Shown here piece after piece: positions 26,797 through 35,902 of a DNA stretch of 64,000 nt. Made by a program: the position numbers and the translations under genes. The notes below the pieces were generated by a model. The model made no database searches. It was not told the DNA's origin and saw only the letters and a list, made by a program, of their open reading frames with translations. Position 1 is the stretch's first letter. The number at the start of each line of letters is the position of its first letter. Where the stretch lies: positions 1 through 64,000 of the forward strand of contig NZ_JAMJWD020000006.1 of NCBI RefSeq assembly GCF_023554255.2, given 5' to 3'. The stretch is from Phyllobacterium sp. 21LDTY02-6. GTDB taxonomy: Bacteria; Pseudomonadota; Alphaproteobacteria; Rhizobiales; Rhizobiaceae.

Positions 26797-28115
26797 TGCC
26801 GGGCAACCGAACTAACGGTCTCGGCGGATTGCAATTCTGCCGGTGCGCGAAAAGCCGCCTTGACGGGAGTGACCGCATCGCCCTCCTTCAGAAAATTGTC
26901 CCCCTTCAAAACGACGGCTTCACCCGAAGCCAGCCCGGAGCTCAATTGAACCAGGCCGTCAGTTCGCAGCGCCACGGTCACCTCCCGCGCCCGTACCTTG
27001 CCATCCGCGATGACCTGGACGCGGTACGAGCCATCGGCGCCGACAACGGACGCGTCCGGCACGATCACTCCATGCCTTTGCCTGACGATCACATTTGCTC
27101 GCGCAAAGGCTCCGATAGCGATGTCAGGCTGTTCGAATAGTGAAATGCGGATCTGACCCAACCTGTTGCCGGCATTCAGTTCAGCCGATTTGAGCCTGAC
27201 CGATCCATCGACGGGAGGTCTGCCGTCGAGAAATTCCACCTGCGCGGCGGCGTTGGTTTGGACAAGGGAAAATTCCCTTTGGGCAATTTCGCCATTCAGT
27301 TCCACCTCCCCGTCGCGCGCCAGGGCGAAAAGCGGACCGGTCGATGAGGATGCGATTGCGCCCAGCTGGGCAGGGCGCCGGATGACGACGCCGTCGCTTG
27401 GCGCAATGATGCGTGTCTGGTCCAGCCGCAATCTCACGTTCTGCCGCTCGGCCTCTGCCAGCTGCCAGTCGGCCTTGGCCAGTTCCAATCCTTGCTCAGC
27501 AAGTTCGACCGCCGAGACCGCCCGGATCAGTGCGGTTTCGCTATCTTCGACCGATTGGTTCGATACCGCGCCTTTAGCCTTGAGCCTCGTGCTGCGGTCA
27601 TGGTTCGATCGGGCCTGTCGTTCGACCGTGCGTGCGTCTTCGACCTGGCTGGTTGCTTGTCTGATTGCCACCTCGGCGCGAGCAAACCTTGCATCGCTTT
27701 GCCTCAGTTCGATCTCGATCCTGCTGCTATCCAGGCGTGCGAGCAGCTGGCCGCTCCTGATCCTGTCGCCGACCTCGGCCAGAATCTCCACGATCTTCGC
27801 ACCATTATCGCTGTCGAGATCGGCATGAACCAGTACTTCTTCCCTGGCCACGATGGTACCGACGACACGAACAGTTTGGGCGAGTTGTCCCGATACCGCC
27901 GCGACAACCGTCACGGCAGGCGCCGCACCTTCGGCGATGGCCGCCGTGCTGTTCGCCGCGACGAAGCAGGCAAGGGCCGATAGCCGAGCCCAGCCGACGA
28001 TACCGGCCATGATGCCATTTGCCCGGCACAACCGCCCTGACATGTCAGGCTTTGGCAATCCAATGACCCGCAGCGTTGCTTTGTCCGCCCTTGCATCAGA
28101 ATGGTGTATCGCCAT
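26793..28115 (-). CDS. RND efflux periplasmic adaptor (membrane fusion protein)
   Basis: This 440-residue HlyD/AcrA-type adaptor has an N-terminal hydrophobic export segment, a lipoyl-like half-motif, a long alpha-helical hairpin and a beta-barrel domain. The start at 28115 is chosen because GAGGAG lies seven bases upstream; the open frame upstream of it has no coding character. The gene overlaps the pump gene by 4 bp. It follows the MipA/OmpV gene after a 128-bp gap. Confidence 0.88.
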   Translation of the reverse strand: MAIHHSDARADKATLRVIGLPKPDMSGRLCRANGIMAGIVGWARLSALACFVAANSTAAIAEGAAPAVTVVAAVSGQLAQTVRVVGTIVAREEVLVHADLDSDNGAKIVEILAEVGDRIRSGQLLARLDSSRIEIELRQSDARFARAEVAIRQATSQVEDARTVERQARSNHDRSTRLKAKGAVSNQSVEDSETALIRAVSAVELAEQGLELAKADWQLAEAERQNVRLRLDQTRIIAPSDGVVIRRPAQLGAIASSSTGPLFALARDGEVELNGEIAQREFSLVQTNAAAQVEFLDGRPPVDGSVRLKSAELNAGNRLGQIRISLFEQPDIAIGAFARANVIVRQRHGVIVPDASVVGADGSYRVQVIADGKVRAREVTVALRTDGLVQLSSGLASGEAVVLKGDNFLKEGDAVTPVKAAFRAPAELQSAETVSSVARQ

Positions 28116-28243
28116 GAATATCTCCTCGTACTGCACCGGACGACATCGTCCTTCGGCCATACTGATGGGGCATTCCCGCCGTCTTGAGCGTGTCATTCTG
28201 CTAAGTTTTGTGTGCTGGCAGGCACTGCCGAGCATATGACGGG

Positions 28244-29116
28244 CTAGAACCGGTATCCCACGAACAAGCCGAATTCCGGTTGTGTCTTCTTCTGTACGAT
28301 GGGACTGTCGGCGGCATCGCCCAGGAGCAGGCCAACGCCGGCCTTGCCGCGCACGACCCAATTTTCGGAGGCAAGGTAGGTAACGGTCAGCGCAAGATCG
28401 GCCCGCTGGAATCCTGCGTTGGCGTCGTATTCCTTGAAGCGTGACTTGGAAGCCTGGTTGGCACTGACGCTGAAATAGGCGTCCATGTAGTTTTCGTCGG
28501 CGACGGTGACAGAGGCGTCAAGTCCGACCACAAATCTTTCGGAAAGCGGCTGCTTCAGCTCGACGCCAACCTTGCCCAAAAGGCCGTCGCTTCCGCCGAT
28601 TGTCTTGTTGATCGTTCCGTAGAACTCCGCCGGGCCGTACTCCACCGATGCTCTCGCACCGACGTTTACCCCGAAGCCGATATCGCCCAACCCTTCAAGG
28701 TAGTCGTCATCGCCATCATCCTCGTCGCGGCCGGTGTCATACCCCAGCAGGAGTCCGAGCGTGAACGGTCCATTCTCATAGGCGTCGAGTTCCAGGCCCG
28801 TGGGGTCGATGGTGAGGCGGTCGAACAATCTTGCCGAAACGAAGGGAACCGGCGAGATCTCCATCGTATCGCTGCCCTCAAACGCCGGCTTGTACATGGC
28901 CCCGCCGCCAACGGTTACCTCCCAATCGTGCAGCCGGGTCCTGATGGGCCCGTATCGCGCCGGATCGGGTTGCGTTGGAACAGGAGCGATCTCGCCAGAC
29001 TCCGTTGGCGTATCAGCTGCCGATGAGACCGATGGATCGAGAGCAACAACAAAAAACGCTGCGCCTGCAAGCGTCAACAGGGCCTGCGTCGACAGATTGA
29101 CCGGGTAGAGATACAT
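28244..29116 (-). CDS. MipA/OmpV-family outer-membrane protein
   Basis: This 290-residue protein begins with a signal peptide (residues 1-34) and continues as a beta-barrel ending in the outer-membrane sorting signal FGLFVGYRF. The MipA/OmpV family contains scaffolds for murein enzymes and stress-induced porins. The start at 29116 follows GGAG. The gene lies upstream of and in the same direction as the efflux genes. In related loci mipA/ompV is often the target of the adjacent two-component system. Confidence 0.85.
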   Translation of the reverse strand: MYLYPVNLSTQALLTLAGAAFFVVALDPSVSSAADTPTESGEIAPVPTQPDPARYGPIRTRLHDWEVTVGGGAMYKPAFEGSDTMEISPVPFVSARLFDRLTIDPTGLELDAYENGPFTLGLLLGYDTGRDEDDGDDDYLEGLGDIGFGVNVGARASVEYGPAEFYGTINKTIGGSDGLLGKVGVELKQPLSERFVVGLDASVTVADENYMDAYFSVSANQASKSRFKEYDANAGFQRADLALTVTYLASENWVVRGKAGVGLLLGDAADSPIVQKKTQPEFGLFVGYRF

Positions 29117-29279
29117 ATGGGACTCCAATTGTTCAAACGTCACGCCGAGAGCGCGATCGCGTCCCGGGTTCAACGGTCCCAAGCTGTAATGAGCCTTCGG
29201 CCTCCGGCTGTTATTTTATGTTAAGTTCTGTTGCAGCCCGTGACGGAATAGTGCCCGATCGCCTCTGCCATCTTGGAAA

Positions 29280-29296
29280 CAAAACTTAATGTTTTG
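29280..29296. promoter_or_regulatory. Candidate response-regulator binding site
   Basis: CAAAAC-TTAAT-GTTTTG is a perfect 6-bp inverted repeat, overlapping GTTTTGAAAC (29291-29300). A related TTAAGTT occurs in opposite orientation at about 29221-29227. These lie between the divergent mipA/ompV and response-regulator genes, where control of both promoters would be expected. Confidence 0.45.
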
Positions 29297-29362
29297 AAAC
29301 ATTCATGACTGGTTCCGGCGCTAATGTTTGCGAAGAACGCGCTCCTTGATACGGATACCCAC

Positions 29363-30085
29363 ATGCGAAGCACCCGCGAAGGAAATACGATTCTGATCGT
29401 CGAGGACGACTACCAGATCGCTAAGATGCTTGCCGACACGCTCACGGAAAATGGAATGCTCGTGGAGATTGCATCTGATGGGGCGGAGATGGACTCGCAT
29501 CTTGCCAGGAACGAATTCGACCTGATCGTGCTGGACGTCATGCTTCCCGGTGAAGACGGTCTCAGCCTGTGCCGCCGCTTGCGGACAGAGACGACTGTTC
29601 CGATCCTCATGTTGACTGCGCTCGGTGACGAGATCGATCGAATACTGGGCATCGAAATAGGCGCCGACGATTACATGACCAAACCCTTCAGCGCCCGCGA
29701 GGTCACCACGCGCATTCGCGGGCTGCTCCGGCGCGCGTCTTACGCCCCGGTGGGCAGGGAGCGACCGAAATTGTATCGCTTCGAGGGATGGAGGATCGAT
29801 CCCCTGCGCCGGCAGGTCCATGATCCCAGCAACGCCCGGGTGCCGATGACGACGCACGAGTTCGACCTGCTTCTTGCCTTCTGCAAGAACCCCGGGCGGG
29901 TATTGACGCGTGAACAACTCCTCGCCGTCTCGCATGCCGGCCTCGCCGGGCCGATCGAACGAAGCGTTGACGTCCATATGAGCCGGTTGAGAAAGAAGTT
30001 CGAGAAAGACGCCAAGGACCCGGTCATCTTCAAGACCGTTCGCCTTGGCGGCTATATGTTAACGGCCCCGGTTGAAGAGACCTAG
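29363..30085 (+). CDS. OmpR/PhoB-family response regulator
   Basis: This 240-residue transcription factor has an N-terminal receiver domain with the acidic pair ED(D), phospho-acceptor Asp58 in LIVLDVMLPGEDG and the conserved Lys in TKPFSAREV. A C-terminal winged helix follows (DVHMSRLRKKFEKD, VRLGGYMLT). The start at 29363 (MRSTREGN) is preferred; an ATG/GTG-type start 13 codons earlier at 29324 is possible. It diverges from the efflux operon, whose last gene encodes the likely cognate kinase. Confidence 0.92.
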   Translation: MRSTREGNTILIVEDDYQIAKMLADTLTENGMLVEIASDGAEMDSHLARNEFDLIVLDVMLPGEDGLSLCRRLRTETTVPILMLTALGDEIDRILGIEIGADDYMTKPFSAREVTTRIRGLLRRASYAPVGRERPKLYRFEGWRIDPLRRQVHDPSNARVPMTTHEFDLLLAFCKNPGRVLTREQLLAVSHAGLAGPIERSVDVHMSRLRKKFEKDAKDPVIFKTVRLGGYMLTAPVEET

Positions 30086-30123
30086 CCCGTTCGGCATGCA
30101 AACTCCATCTTGGCGCGAAGGAC

Positions 30124-31680
30124 CTATAGCGTGAAGTCCTGCGCGGATAGACCGGAATCGAGATAGCCGTCGACCTGAACGACCAGATCGGCAATACCGT
30201 CGCCGTTGCTGTCACCCTCGACTATCCAGCGGTCGAGATCGGAAGCATCGGGCGTGTCCTGCTGCGCCTGGAATATCCGTAGCTCGCCCGCCAGGTTCGA
30301 GAACTCGCTGCCGCCGATAAAGTGGAAAGCCTGGTCACCGGATGCAAGGGCATTGGCATCAAAGCCGCTCACGTCGATCCTGTCTCCCTCGGTCGTGCTG
30401 AAATCGGTTATCGTGTCGTTCCCGGTCTGTCCTGCAAGCACCGAGAAATGATCGCTGGTCTGGTCGAAGATGAACGAATCGGCTCCGCCGCTGCCGGTCA
30501 GCGTATCAGCGCCAAGCCCGCCTTCGATCAAATTGTCCGAGGCGTTGCCGCCTATGGCATCATCAAACCGGCTGCCAATGAAATGTTCGATATCCATGTA
30601 GTAGTCCGGCCCGATATCGGATGGATCGTGGGCCTGGGACCTGTCCAGTGTGTCGAATCCATCACCGCCGGCGATGATGTTGCCGCCGCCATTGCTGACG
30701 ATGATATCATCGCCTGCCCCGCCCATCAGCGTGTCGTCTTCCGGCCCTCCGACAAGCACGTCATTGCCCGCGCCGCCCCAGATAAAGTCTGACTCGGCAC
30801 CACCGTCGATCAGGTCGTTGCCATCACCCCCGCCGATGTAGTCCCGATCGTCGCCGCCGGAGATGAAATCATCACCGTCGCCGCCGCTAAGGTGATCCAC
30901 CCCAGCACCACCGCCGATCCTGTCAATACCATCGCCGCCATTGATGCGATCCCCGCCAGCACCGCCACTGACCGTGTCATCGCCCGCCCCGGCATCGAGG
31001 CTGTCAATACCATCGCCACCGGCGAGATTGTCGTTGCCGGCTGCGCCGCTGATCAGATCGTCGCCCGTGCCGCCATCGAGCCAATCGTCACCGTCACCGC
31101 CAAGAAGGGAATCATTGCCCTCGCCTGCGCTCATCCGGTCGTTGTCCAGCCCGCCTTCAAGCCGGTCATTGCCGATACCTGCACGCAAGATGTCATTCCC
31201 GATTCCACCCAGAAGCCTGTCATCGCCGGTGCCGCCATCGAGTGAATCCGCACCCAGGCCGCCGACAAGAGTGTCATCCCCGCCGCCGCCAACCAGACCA
31301 TCATCGCCATCAAGACCGGCAAGCACATTCCTGGTCCCGTCGCCAGTCAAGAGATCATCGAATTCCGATCCCACGACATTGGAAATACTCGCCGATATCC
31401 GATCGCCCCAGGCATGACCGCCCGCAGCAACATCCAGAAATCCCTCAGGATTCGCGGAGCTCAGATCAATCCTTACGCCCTCGGGAGAAGCGGCATAGCC
31501 CACCGTGTCGCCTGTGCTTGGACCGACGAGCGTGTCGCCGCCGCCGCGACCCTCGAGATACCAGCCATAGCTGCCTGTCGCGCGAATATCGTCCGCCCTG
31601 TCAGTGCCAATGACGACGTTGTAGGCGTCGTTAGTCTTGCCTACTCTGAGAATATCCATCAAGAACCTGTCAATTGGCAT
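30124..31680 (-). CDS. RTX calcium-binding protein, predicted type I secretion substrate
   Basis: This 518-residue protein has no signal peptide. It contains about two dozen nonapeptide repeats of the GGxGxDxLx type (about residues 100-330 and again near 410). A C-terminal domain of about 110 residues ends in SAQDFTL, consistent with a type I secretion signal. The repeats form calcium-binding parallel beta-rolls outside the cell. No protease, lipase or other catalytic domain is recognised. The start at 31680 follows a strong GGGGAGG. No type I ABC exporter is encoded in the window, so secretion must rely on genes elsewhere. The promoter region is strikingly AT-rich. Confidence 0.87.
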   Translation of the reverse strand: MPIDRFLMDILRVGKTNDAYNVVIGTDRADDIRATGSYGWYLEGRGGGDTLVGPSTGDTVGYAASPEGVRIDLSSANPEGFLDVAAGGHAWGDRISASISNVVGSEFDDLLTGDGTRNVLAGLDGDDGLVGGGGDDTLVGGLGADSLDGGTGDDRLLGGIGNDILRAGIGNDRLEGGLDNDRMSAGEGNDSLLGGDGDDWLDGGTGDDLISGAAGNDNLAGGDGIDSLDAGAGDDTVSGGAGGDRINGGDGIDRIGGGAGVDHLSGGDGDDFISGGDDRDYIGGGDGNDLIDGGAESDFIWGGAGNDVLVGGPEDDTLMGGAGDDIIVSNGGGNIIAGGDGFDTLDRSQAHDPSDIGPDYYMDIEHFIGSRFDDAIGGNASDNLIEGGLGADTLTGSGGADSFIFDQTSDHFSVLAGQTGNDTITDFSTTEGDRIDVSGFDANALASGDQAFHFIGGSEFSNLAGELRIFQAQQDTPDASDLDRWIVEGDSNGDGIADLVVQVDGYLDSGLSAQDFTL

Positions 31681-32013
31681 ATCAACCTCCCCAGTTTGAA
31701 AATATTGTTCAACCGATGCCACATTGCTTAGAATATATCCGGTATTCAAATCAAATCTTATGTAATTTTTAATTGCTATAGTATTTCTACAATTTTGAAG
31801 TATATTTTGTGACAGGGAGATTTGTCGTTTTCAGTCAGCCTTTTCGCACTATCTCTGAAATTATTTGTCTCACCGAAGAGGCGGGCGGTTGGCAATATGT
31901 GCTGTGCCGAAAAGCTGAAAATATATACGCCGGCCCGCTATTTCGGCGACGGGCCGGCACAAAATGCAGAACCTTGCAATACGAATACTGGTCGATGTCA
32001 GGCGCTGGCCCGC
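31681..32013. other. AT-rich intergenic region upstream of the RTX gene
   Basis: The segment 31735-31815 is far richer in A and T than the surrounding genes and probably holds the RTX promoter. Such AT-rich promoter segments are common in silenced or acquired genes. The remainder carries the terminator hairpin of the upstream large gene. No protein-coding gene is supported. Confidence 0.5.
31929..31958 (-). terminator. Hairpin terminator of the 1230-residue repeat protein gene
   Basis: GCCGGCCCG (31929-31937) and CGGGCCGGC (31950-31958) form a perfect 9-bp stem with a 12-base loop. On the minus strand it is followed by GTATATATTTTC. It lies 56 bp after the stop codon of the large gene. Confidence 0.6.
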
Positions 32014-35000
32014 CTATGCCTCCAGATGTTCGCGGATATCGTCAAGATCATTGTACTTGTCGGTGCCGCCGAAGATCTCGTTCATCTTGTCGGCGATCTC
32101 CTTGCTGAATTTGCCGTCCGGATGGGTCAACTCGTAAAGGCCTGACAGATAGCCGATGATCGAGTCACGCGTGTCGCGGTCGGAATCGTCGCCGGCGGAG
32201 GAGTTGATGATCTGCTTCACCCCGTCCTTGGTGAAGATCACCCTGCCATCGTCCAGCAGTTCGATCGACCCGACATCGACGCGATCGACATCCTCCTTGA
32301 AGTCACTGAACGTGCCGGGGATACCGCCATCGCCGAACAGCGGCAGGCCGGACGGATCGCTCGCGAGACCCAATTCGGTGCGCAGATCATCCAGGTCGTT
32401 GTGGTCGTCGGATTTGTCGTGAAGCTCAGTGATCTTGTCGATCAGTTCCTGATCCTGGCCGCCATCCTTCTGGACCATGATGTGCAGGTCCTTCAGATAG
32501 TCGAAGATATCGGACGCATCCGAGTCGGAAAGGTCCCCATGGTCGTTCTTGTCCAACGCCCATCGCCTGCCATCCTTGACGAAACTGATGCTGTTGCTGT
32601 TCGTCGGATCGAGTTCGATCGAACCGATATCGACCCGATCGATGTCCTCCTTGAAGTCCGAGAAAGTGCCAGCCTTGCCCTCCCGGCCGAGCAGCGGGGC
32701 CTTGGATGTGTCCAGGGCACGTTTCAGATAATCGATGTCGTTGTGACGGTCGGATTCATCATGCAGCCTGGTGATCCTGTCGATGATCTCCTGATCGCGC
32801 TTGCCATCCGGGTGCGAGATTTCATAGAGATCGTTCAGGTAGTCGATGATCTTTTGCCGGTCTTTCTCGTCCGCCTCGCCGCCGATGATCGGATCGATGA
32901 CCTGCTTCACGCCATCCTTGGTGAAGATGACGCGGCCATCCTCGGCCTGCTCGATGGAACCGACGTCTACCCGGTCGATATCCTGCTTGAAGTCGTCGAA
33001 CGTCCCCGGCTTGCCGTCATCGCCGAAGCGCGGCAGGCCGGACGGATCGGGACTGCCTTCGCCCAGGCCGGAATTGTGATCCTTGTCCCAATCGTCGAAC
33101 CAGTCCTCGGTTATCCTGCCGTGATCATCGACATAATTGGTGAAATCCTTGTACTGGTCCGGCCTCGCTTCCCAGACCGGCTTGTCCTCCGGATAGAGGT
33201 CATAATAGCGGTTTGTACCGTGATAATAGTTGTAATTGTAGCGGGCATGGCTCGTGTAGTTGAGCTTGTCACCCCAGTCATCCTCGGTGACCCCCAGCGT
33301 GCTCCAATCATTGAAGTCCTGCCGGAGCTCATCGGCCTTTCGCTCCTGCTTCTGCTTGGCGATAACCCCCGTGACGATCGCGGCAATCGCACCAAAGCCA
33401 ACACCGGCAATGCCGAGGACTCCGGATGCTATGCCGAGTGCAGAGGCCGTCGCCGGCCCTGCGATCATGCTGGCCAGGCTCGTTCCGGCCATGCCGGCTA
33501 TGCTTATGCCGCCGAGCAATTGCATTGTCGCAGCCGCATATTCGCTTGGCAGGGCGTCGGGATTGTTGCGCAGCTTGTCGATGGACATGCCGCCCAAGGC
33601 AAGATCCAGTACGCCGCCAGTGAAGTCCGCCATGCCGCCGACAGTGCCCAACACGGTGCCGACGAGCCGCAATTTGCTCGGGTTGTCGAGGTCGCTCGGG
33701 TCCAGCCCCATATTGCCGATGCGATCGTCGACCATTCCCATGATGCTCGCACGGCGGTCGGCATCAAGGTCGTCGAGGATGTTGGAATATCTGGAACCGG
33801 ACTCCGACGTTGCCGTGGCTACCCGCGAATTGGGATCCTCCATGATGTCGTCGAGACTATCAGCGGAGACCGTAGCCGGACGACCGCCGGTCTCTCCCTC
33901 ACCCGAGGCAACATCGCTGAAATAATCCTGGAAGTGGCGCGCCCAATCGTCCATCGGCTCACCCAGATCGGGTTCCGGCAGAAGGCCGGAGATCGCACTG
34001 CGCTGTTCGTCGATCGTATCCAGTTCGATATCGCGGGGCCCGGGAATCGTTATGTCATTGTCGGCGTTTGGAAACCGCTCCAGGTAGATTTCGCGAAGCT
34101 GGGTGTTGTTTTCCAGCCCCAGCATTGTCGCCATGCCCGGATTGTCGAACATTTTCCCGAGAGCCTTGGTTGACGCCAGGGCCAGGGCGGGCGTGGTGGC
34201 GACGGCGATCAGAAGTCCGCGCGCGGCGCCCATCCGTTCTTCCACGGTGTCGCCCATGTTCTTGTTGAGCGTATAGATCGCAGCCGTTGCTGAAAGAACG
34301 CCGCCGATAGCGGGAAGAACTCCGTTCTTCATGCTGGCCTGGAGCAGTGCCGCGGCTCCGTTCCTTACGCCAGTCGGAATATCGGGATTGTTGGCCTTGA
34401 GCACGGTGGATATGCGCGAGGACACGTCCTTGATGTCAAAGCTGCCCTTGGATTTGAACGAATCCACGATGGAATTGCTGGCGATCTTCACCGCCGCCTT
34501 GTAGCTGTCCAGCCCTCGCTTCACGTCATCGGGCAGATCGGCCTTGCCGTCCTTCAAATAGTTCTGCACCGCCTTGTCGGAGAACGCGATGCCGAAGATC
34601 GTGGAGAACGTTCCCTGTAGCCCCATCTGCACCTGATCGTTGACGGCTGTCTTGAGCCCCTCGTCGGAATATTCGCCGCTCTCGACGATCTTGCTGATCT
34701 CGTCGACCAGCCCCTTGTCGAGGATCTTGCTGCGAATTTCGGTGGCTTTCTCCTTGTCGAGATAGTCCAGGGACTTCAGGTCATTGGCGAACCGCGTCTT
34801 GGCGCCATCGCTGTCCATGCCCTCGAGCATGTCCATATATTCCTGGCTGCCCATGGTCTTGTAGATATTGTTGACCAGCCCCTTCTTGTCCTCGATCTTG
34901 GCGACGGCGTCCTTCATGAGACCATCGACGCCATCGATCACTTCCTCGTTCTGGGATAGTTCGGCGAGCTTCTTCGAGACTTCTTCCTCTTTCAGCAGAC

Positions 35001-35706
35001 CATAGGTACTGGCCTGGTCCATGATGACCGTATTGGGAAGATAGGACGTGCCTGTCGTGCCGAATATCCGCTCGCCCGTCTCGCTGGGGAGATATTCGTA
35101 CCCGCCGACCAGAGCCGCCTTTGCCTGCAGCAGTTCGTAGTATTGGCGGCGGGGATCCTTGATATCCAGCTCGCCCCATTCCTTCTTCATGTTGTCATGA
35201 AACAGTTCTCCCACCGTCTTGCCGTCTTCGGTGGTCTTGGCATTCATGAAATCAGTCGCCTCGGAATCCGCGACCTTGATGTCGATATTGTTGTCGGTCT
35301 TGCTGATCTCTGTTCCCGCGAGCTTGTTTTCGAGCACCGAGAATTTGAAAGGGGTCAAATGCTCCGAAACGGCATAGGTCTTGCCCTCATAATCATAGGT
35401 GATGGTCGTGGGATCGACGCGCTTGGGCTTCAGGTTGCTGACCGGCGGCAGCGCATCCTTTTCTTCAACGACGGTCCACTTGTTCTCCTTGGCCTTGCTG
35501 CGGAAATCGTCCGCCCCGGCCGGGCCGTCGGACTTTTCCTTCAGGATCTGAACATGCGGTTTTCCATCCACGGCAAACAGCAAGGGCTGTTTCGTTTCCG
35601 TAGGCGCCGCCTTGTTGGTAGCTCTCGCAACGGCCTTGTCGAACTCGTGGGCTGGATTCTCGGTGGATTTGTCAGAAGTCTTGGATGCAATGCCTTGTAC
35701 GGCCAT
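32014..35706 (-). CDS. Large repeat protein, HrpK/HrpF/NopX-like (putative secreted translocator-like protein)
   Basis: This 1230-residue acidic protein has no signal peptide. Hydrophobic, Gly/Ala-rich segments lie at about residues 460-515 and 725-783 and could insert into membranes. A Tyr/Asp-rich linker follows. The C-terminus is three tandem repeats (888-1001, 1002-1117, 1118-1230), each containing a GTFxDFKxDxDRVDxGSIE block and a later HNDxDxL-type helix. The layout of hydrophilic N-terminus, paired hydrophobic segments and no signal peptide resembles type III translocator proteins of the HrpF/HrpK/NopX kind. No secretion genes are present here, so function is unproven. The start at 35706 follows GGGAGG, the same ribosome site as the RTX gene. 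Confidence 0.7.
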   Translation of the reverse strand: MAVQGIASKTSDKSTENPAHEFDKAVARATNKAAPTETKQPLLFAVDGKPHVQILKEKSDGPAGADDFRSKAKENKWTVVEEKDALPPVSNLKPKRVDPTTITYDYEGKTYAVSEHLTPFKFSVLENKLAGTEISKTDNNIDIKVADSEATDFMNAKTTEDGKTVGELFHDNMKKEWGELDIKDPRRQYYELLQAKAALVGGYEYLPSETGERIFGTTGTSYLPNTVIMDQASTYGLLKEEEVSKKLAELSQNEEVIDGVDGLMKDAVAKIEDKKGLVNNIYKTMGSQEYMDMLEGMDSDGAKTRFANDLKSLDYLDKEKATEIRSKILDKGLVDEISKIVESGEYSDEGLKTAVNDQVQMGLQGTFSTIFGIAFSDKAVQNYLKDGKADLPDDVKRGLDSYKAAVKIASNSIVDSFKSKGSFDIKDVSSRISTVLKANNPDIPTGVRNGAAALLQASMKNGVLPAIGGVLSATAAIYTLNKNMGDTVEERMGAARGLLIAVATTPALALASTKALGKMFDNPGMATMLGLENNTQLREIYLERFPNADNDITIPGPRDIELDTIDEQRSAISGLLPEPDLGEPMDDWARHFQDYFSDVASGEGETGGRPATVSADSLDDIMEDPNSRVATATSESGSRYSNILDDLDADRRASIMGMVDDRIGNMGLDPSDLDNPSKLRLVGTVLGTVGGMADFTGGVLDLALGGMSIDKLRNNPDALPSEYAAATMQLLGGISIAGMAGTSLASMIAGPATASALGIASGVLGIAGVGFGAIAAIVTGVIAKQKQERKADELRQDFNDWSTLGVTEDDWGDKLNYTSHARYNYNYYHGTNRYYDLYPEDKPVWEARPDQYKDFTNYVDDHGRITEDWFDDWDKDHNSGLGEGSPDPSGLPRFGDDGKPGTFDDFKQDIDRVDVGSIEQAEDGRVIFTKDGVKQVIDPIIGGEADEKDRQKIIDYLNDLYEISHPDGKRDQEIIDRITRLHDESDRHNDIDYLKRALDTSKAPLLGREGKAGTFSDFKEDIDRVDIGSIELDPTNSNSISFVKDGRRWALDKNDHGDLSDSDASDIFDYLKDLHIMVQKDGGQDQELIDKITELHDKSDDHNDLDDLRTELGLASDPSGLPLFGDGGIPGTFSDFKEDVDRVDVGSIELLDDGRVIFTKDGVKQIINSSAGDDSDRDTRDSIIGYLSGLYELTHPDGKFSKEIADKMNEIFGGTDKYNDLDDIREHLEA
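32017..33045 (-). repeat. Three tandem ~114-codon repeats encoding the C-terminus of the large protein
   Basis: Repeat units correspond to about 33045-32704, 32703-32356 and 32355-32017. Units 1 and 3 are closest to each other (both begin PSGLP and contain DGRVIFTKDGVKQ), while unit 2 is more diverged. This suggests duplication followed by divergence or gene conversion. Confidence 0.8.
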
Positions 35707-35746
35707 GTTGTAACCTCCCTCGATCTGAGCGGTCGAGTGTAGTGAA

Positions 35747-35771
35747 TATTTGCTCAATGGCCAAGCAAATA
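35747..35771. promoter_or_regulatory. Inverted repeat upstream of the large repeat protein gene
   Basis: TATTTGCT (35747-35754) and AGCAAATA (35764-35771) are perfect 8-bp arms with a 9-bp spacer, about 41 bp upstream of the start codon. Position and size suit an operator or activator site. Confidence 0.45.
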
Positions 35772-35788
35772 CTCAGATAATGCGGGAC

Positions 35789-35804
35789 GTAGGCCAACGC
35801 CTAC
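35789..35804. promoter_or_regulatory. GTAGGC-N4-GCCTAC palindrome
   Basis: GTAGGCCAACGCCTAC is a perfect 6-bp inverted repeat with a 4-bp spacer, about 85 bp upstream of the large repeat protein gene. CTAC/GTAG dyads of this size are typical sites for NarL/LuxR-type regulators. That assignment is inference. Confidence 0.4.
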
Positions 35805-35902
35805 TAAACAATTGGATTTAAATGGAAATGCGTATGGCCCGGCATCCGCCGAGATATTTTTTTAACGGGCAGCGTGTGCCAGACCGGCGAAATTCGTCGG
35901 TT

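Noticed and set aside
30500-31400. Repeated DNA that could suggest a CRISPR or satellite
   Set aside because: The repetition is explained by codons of RTX nonapeptides; units are not identical and have no spacers.
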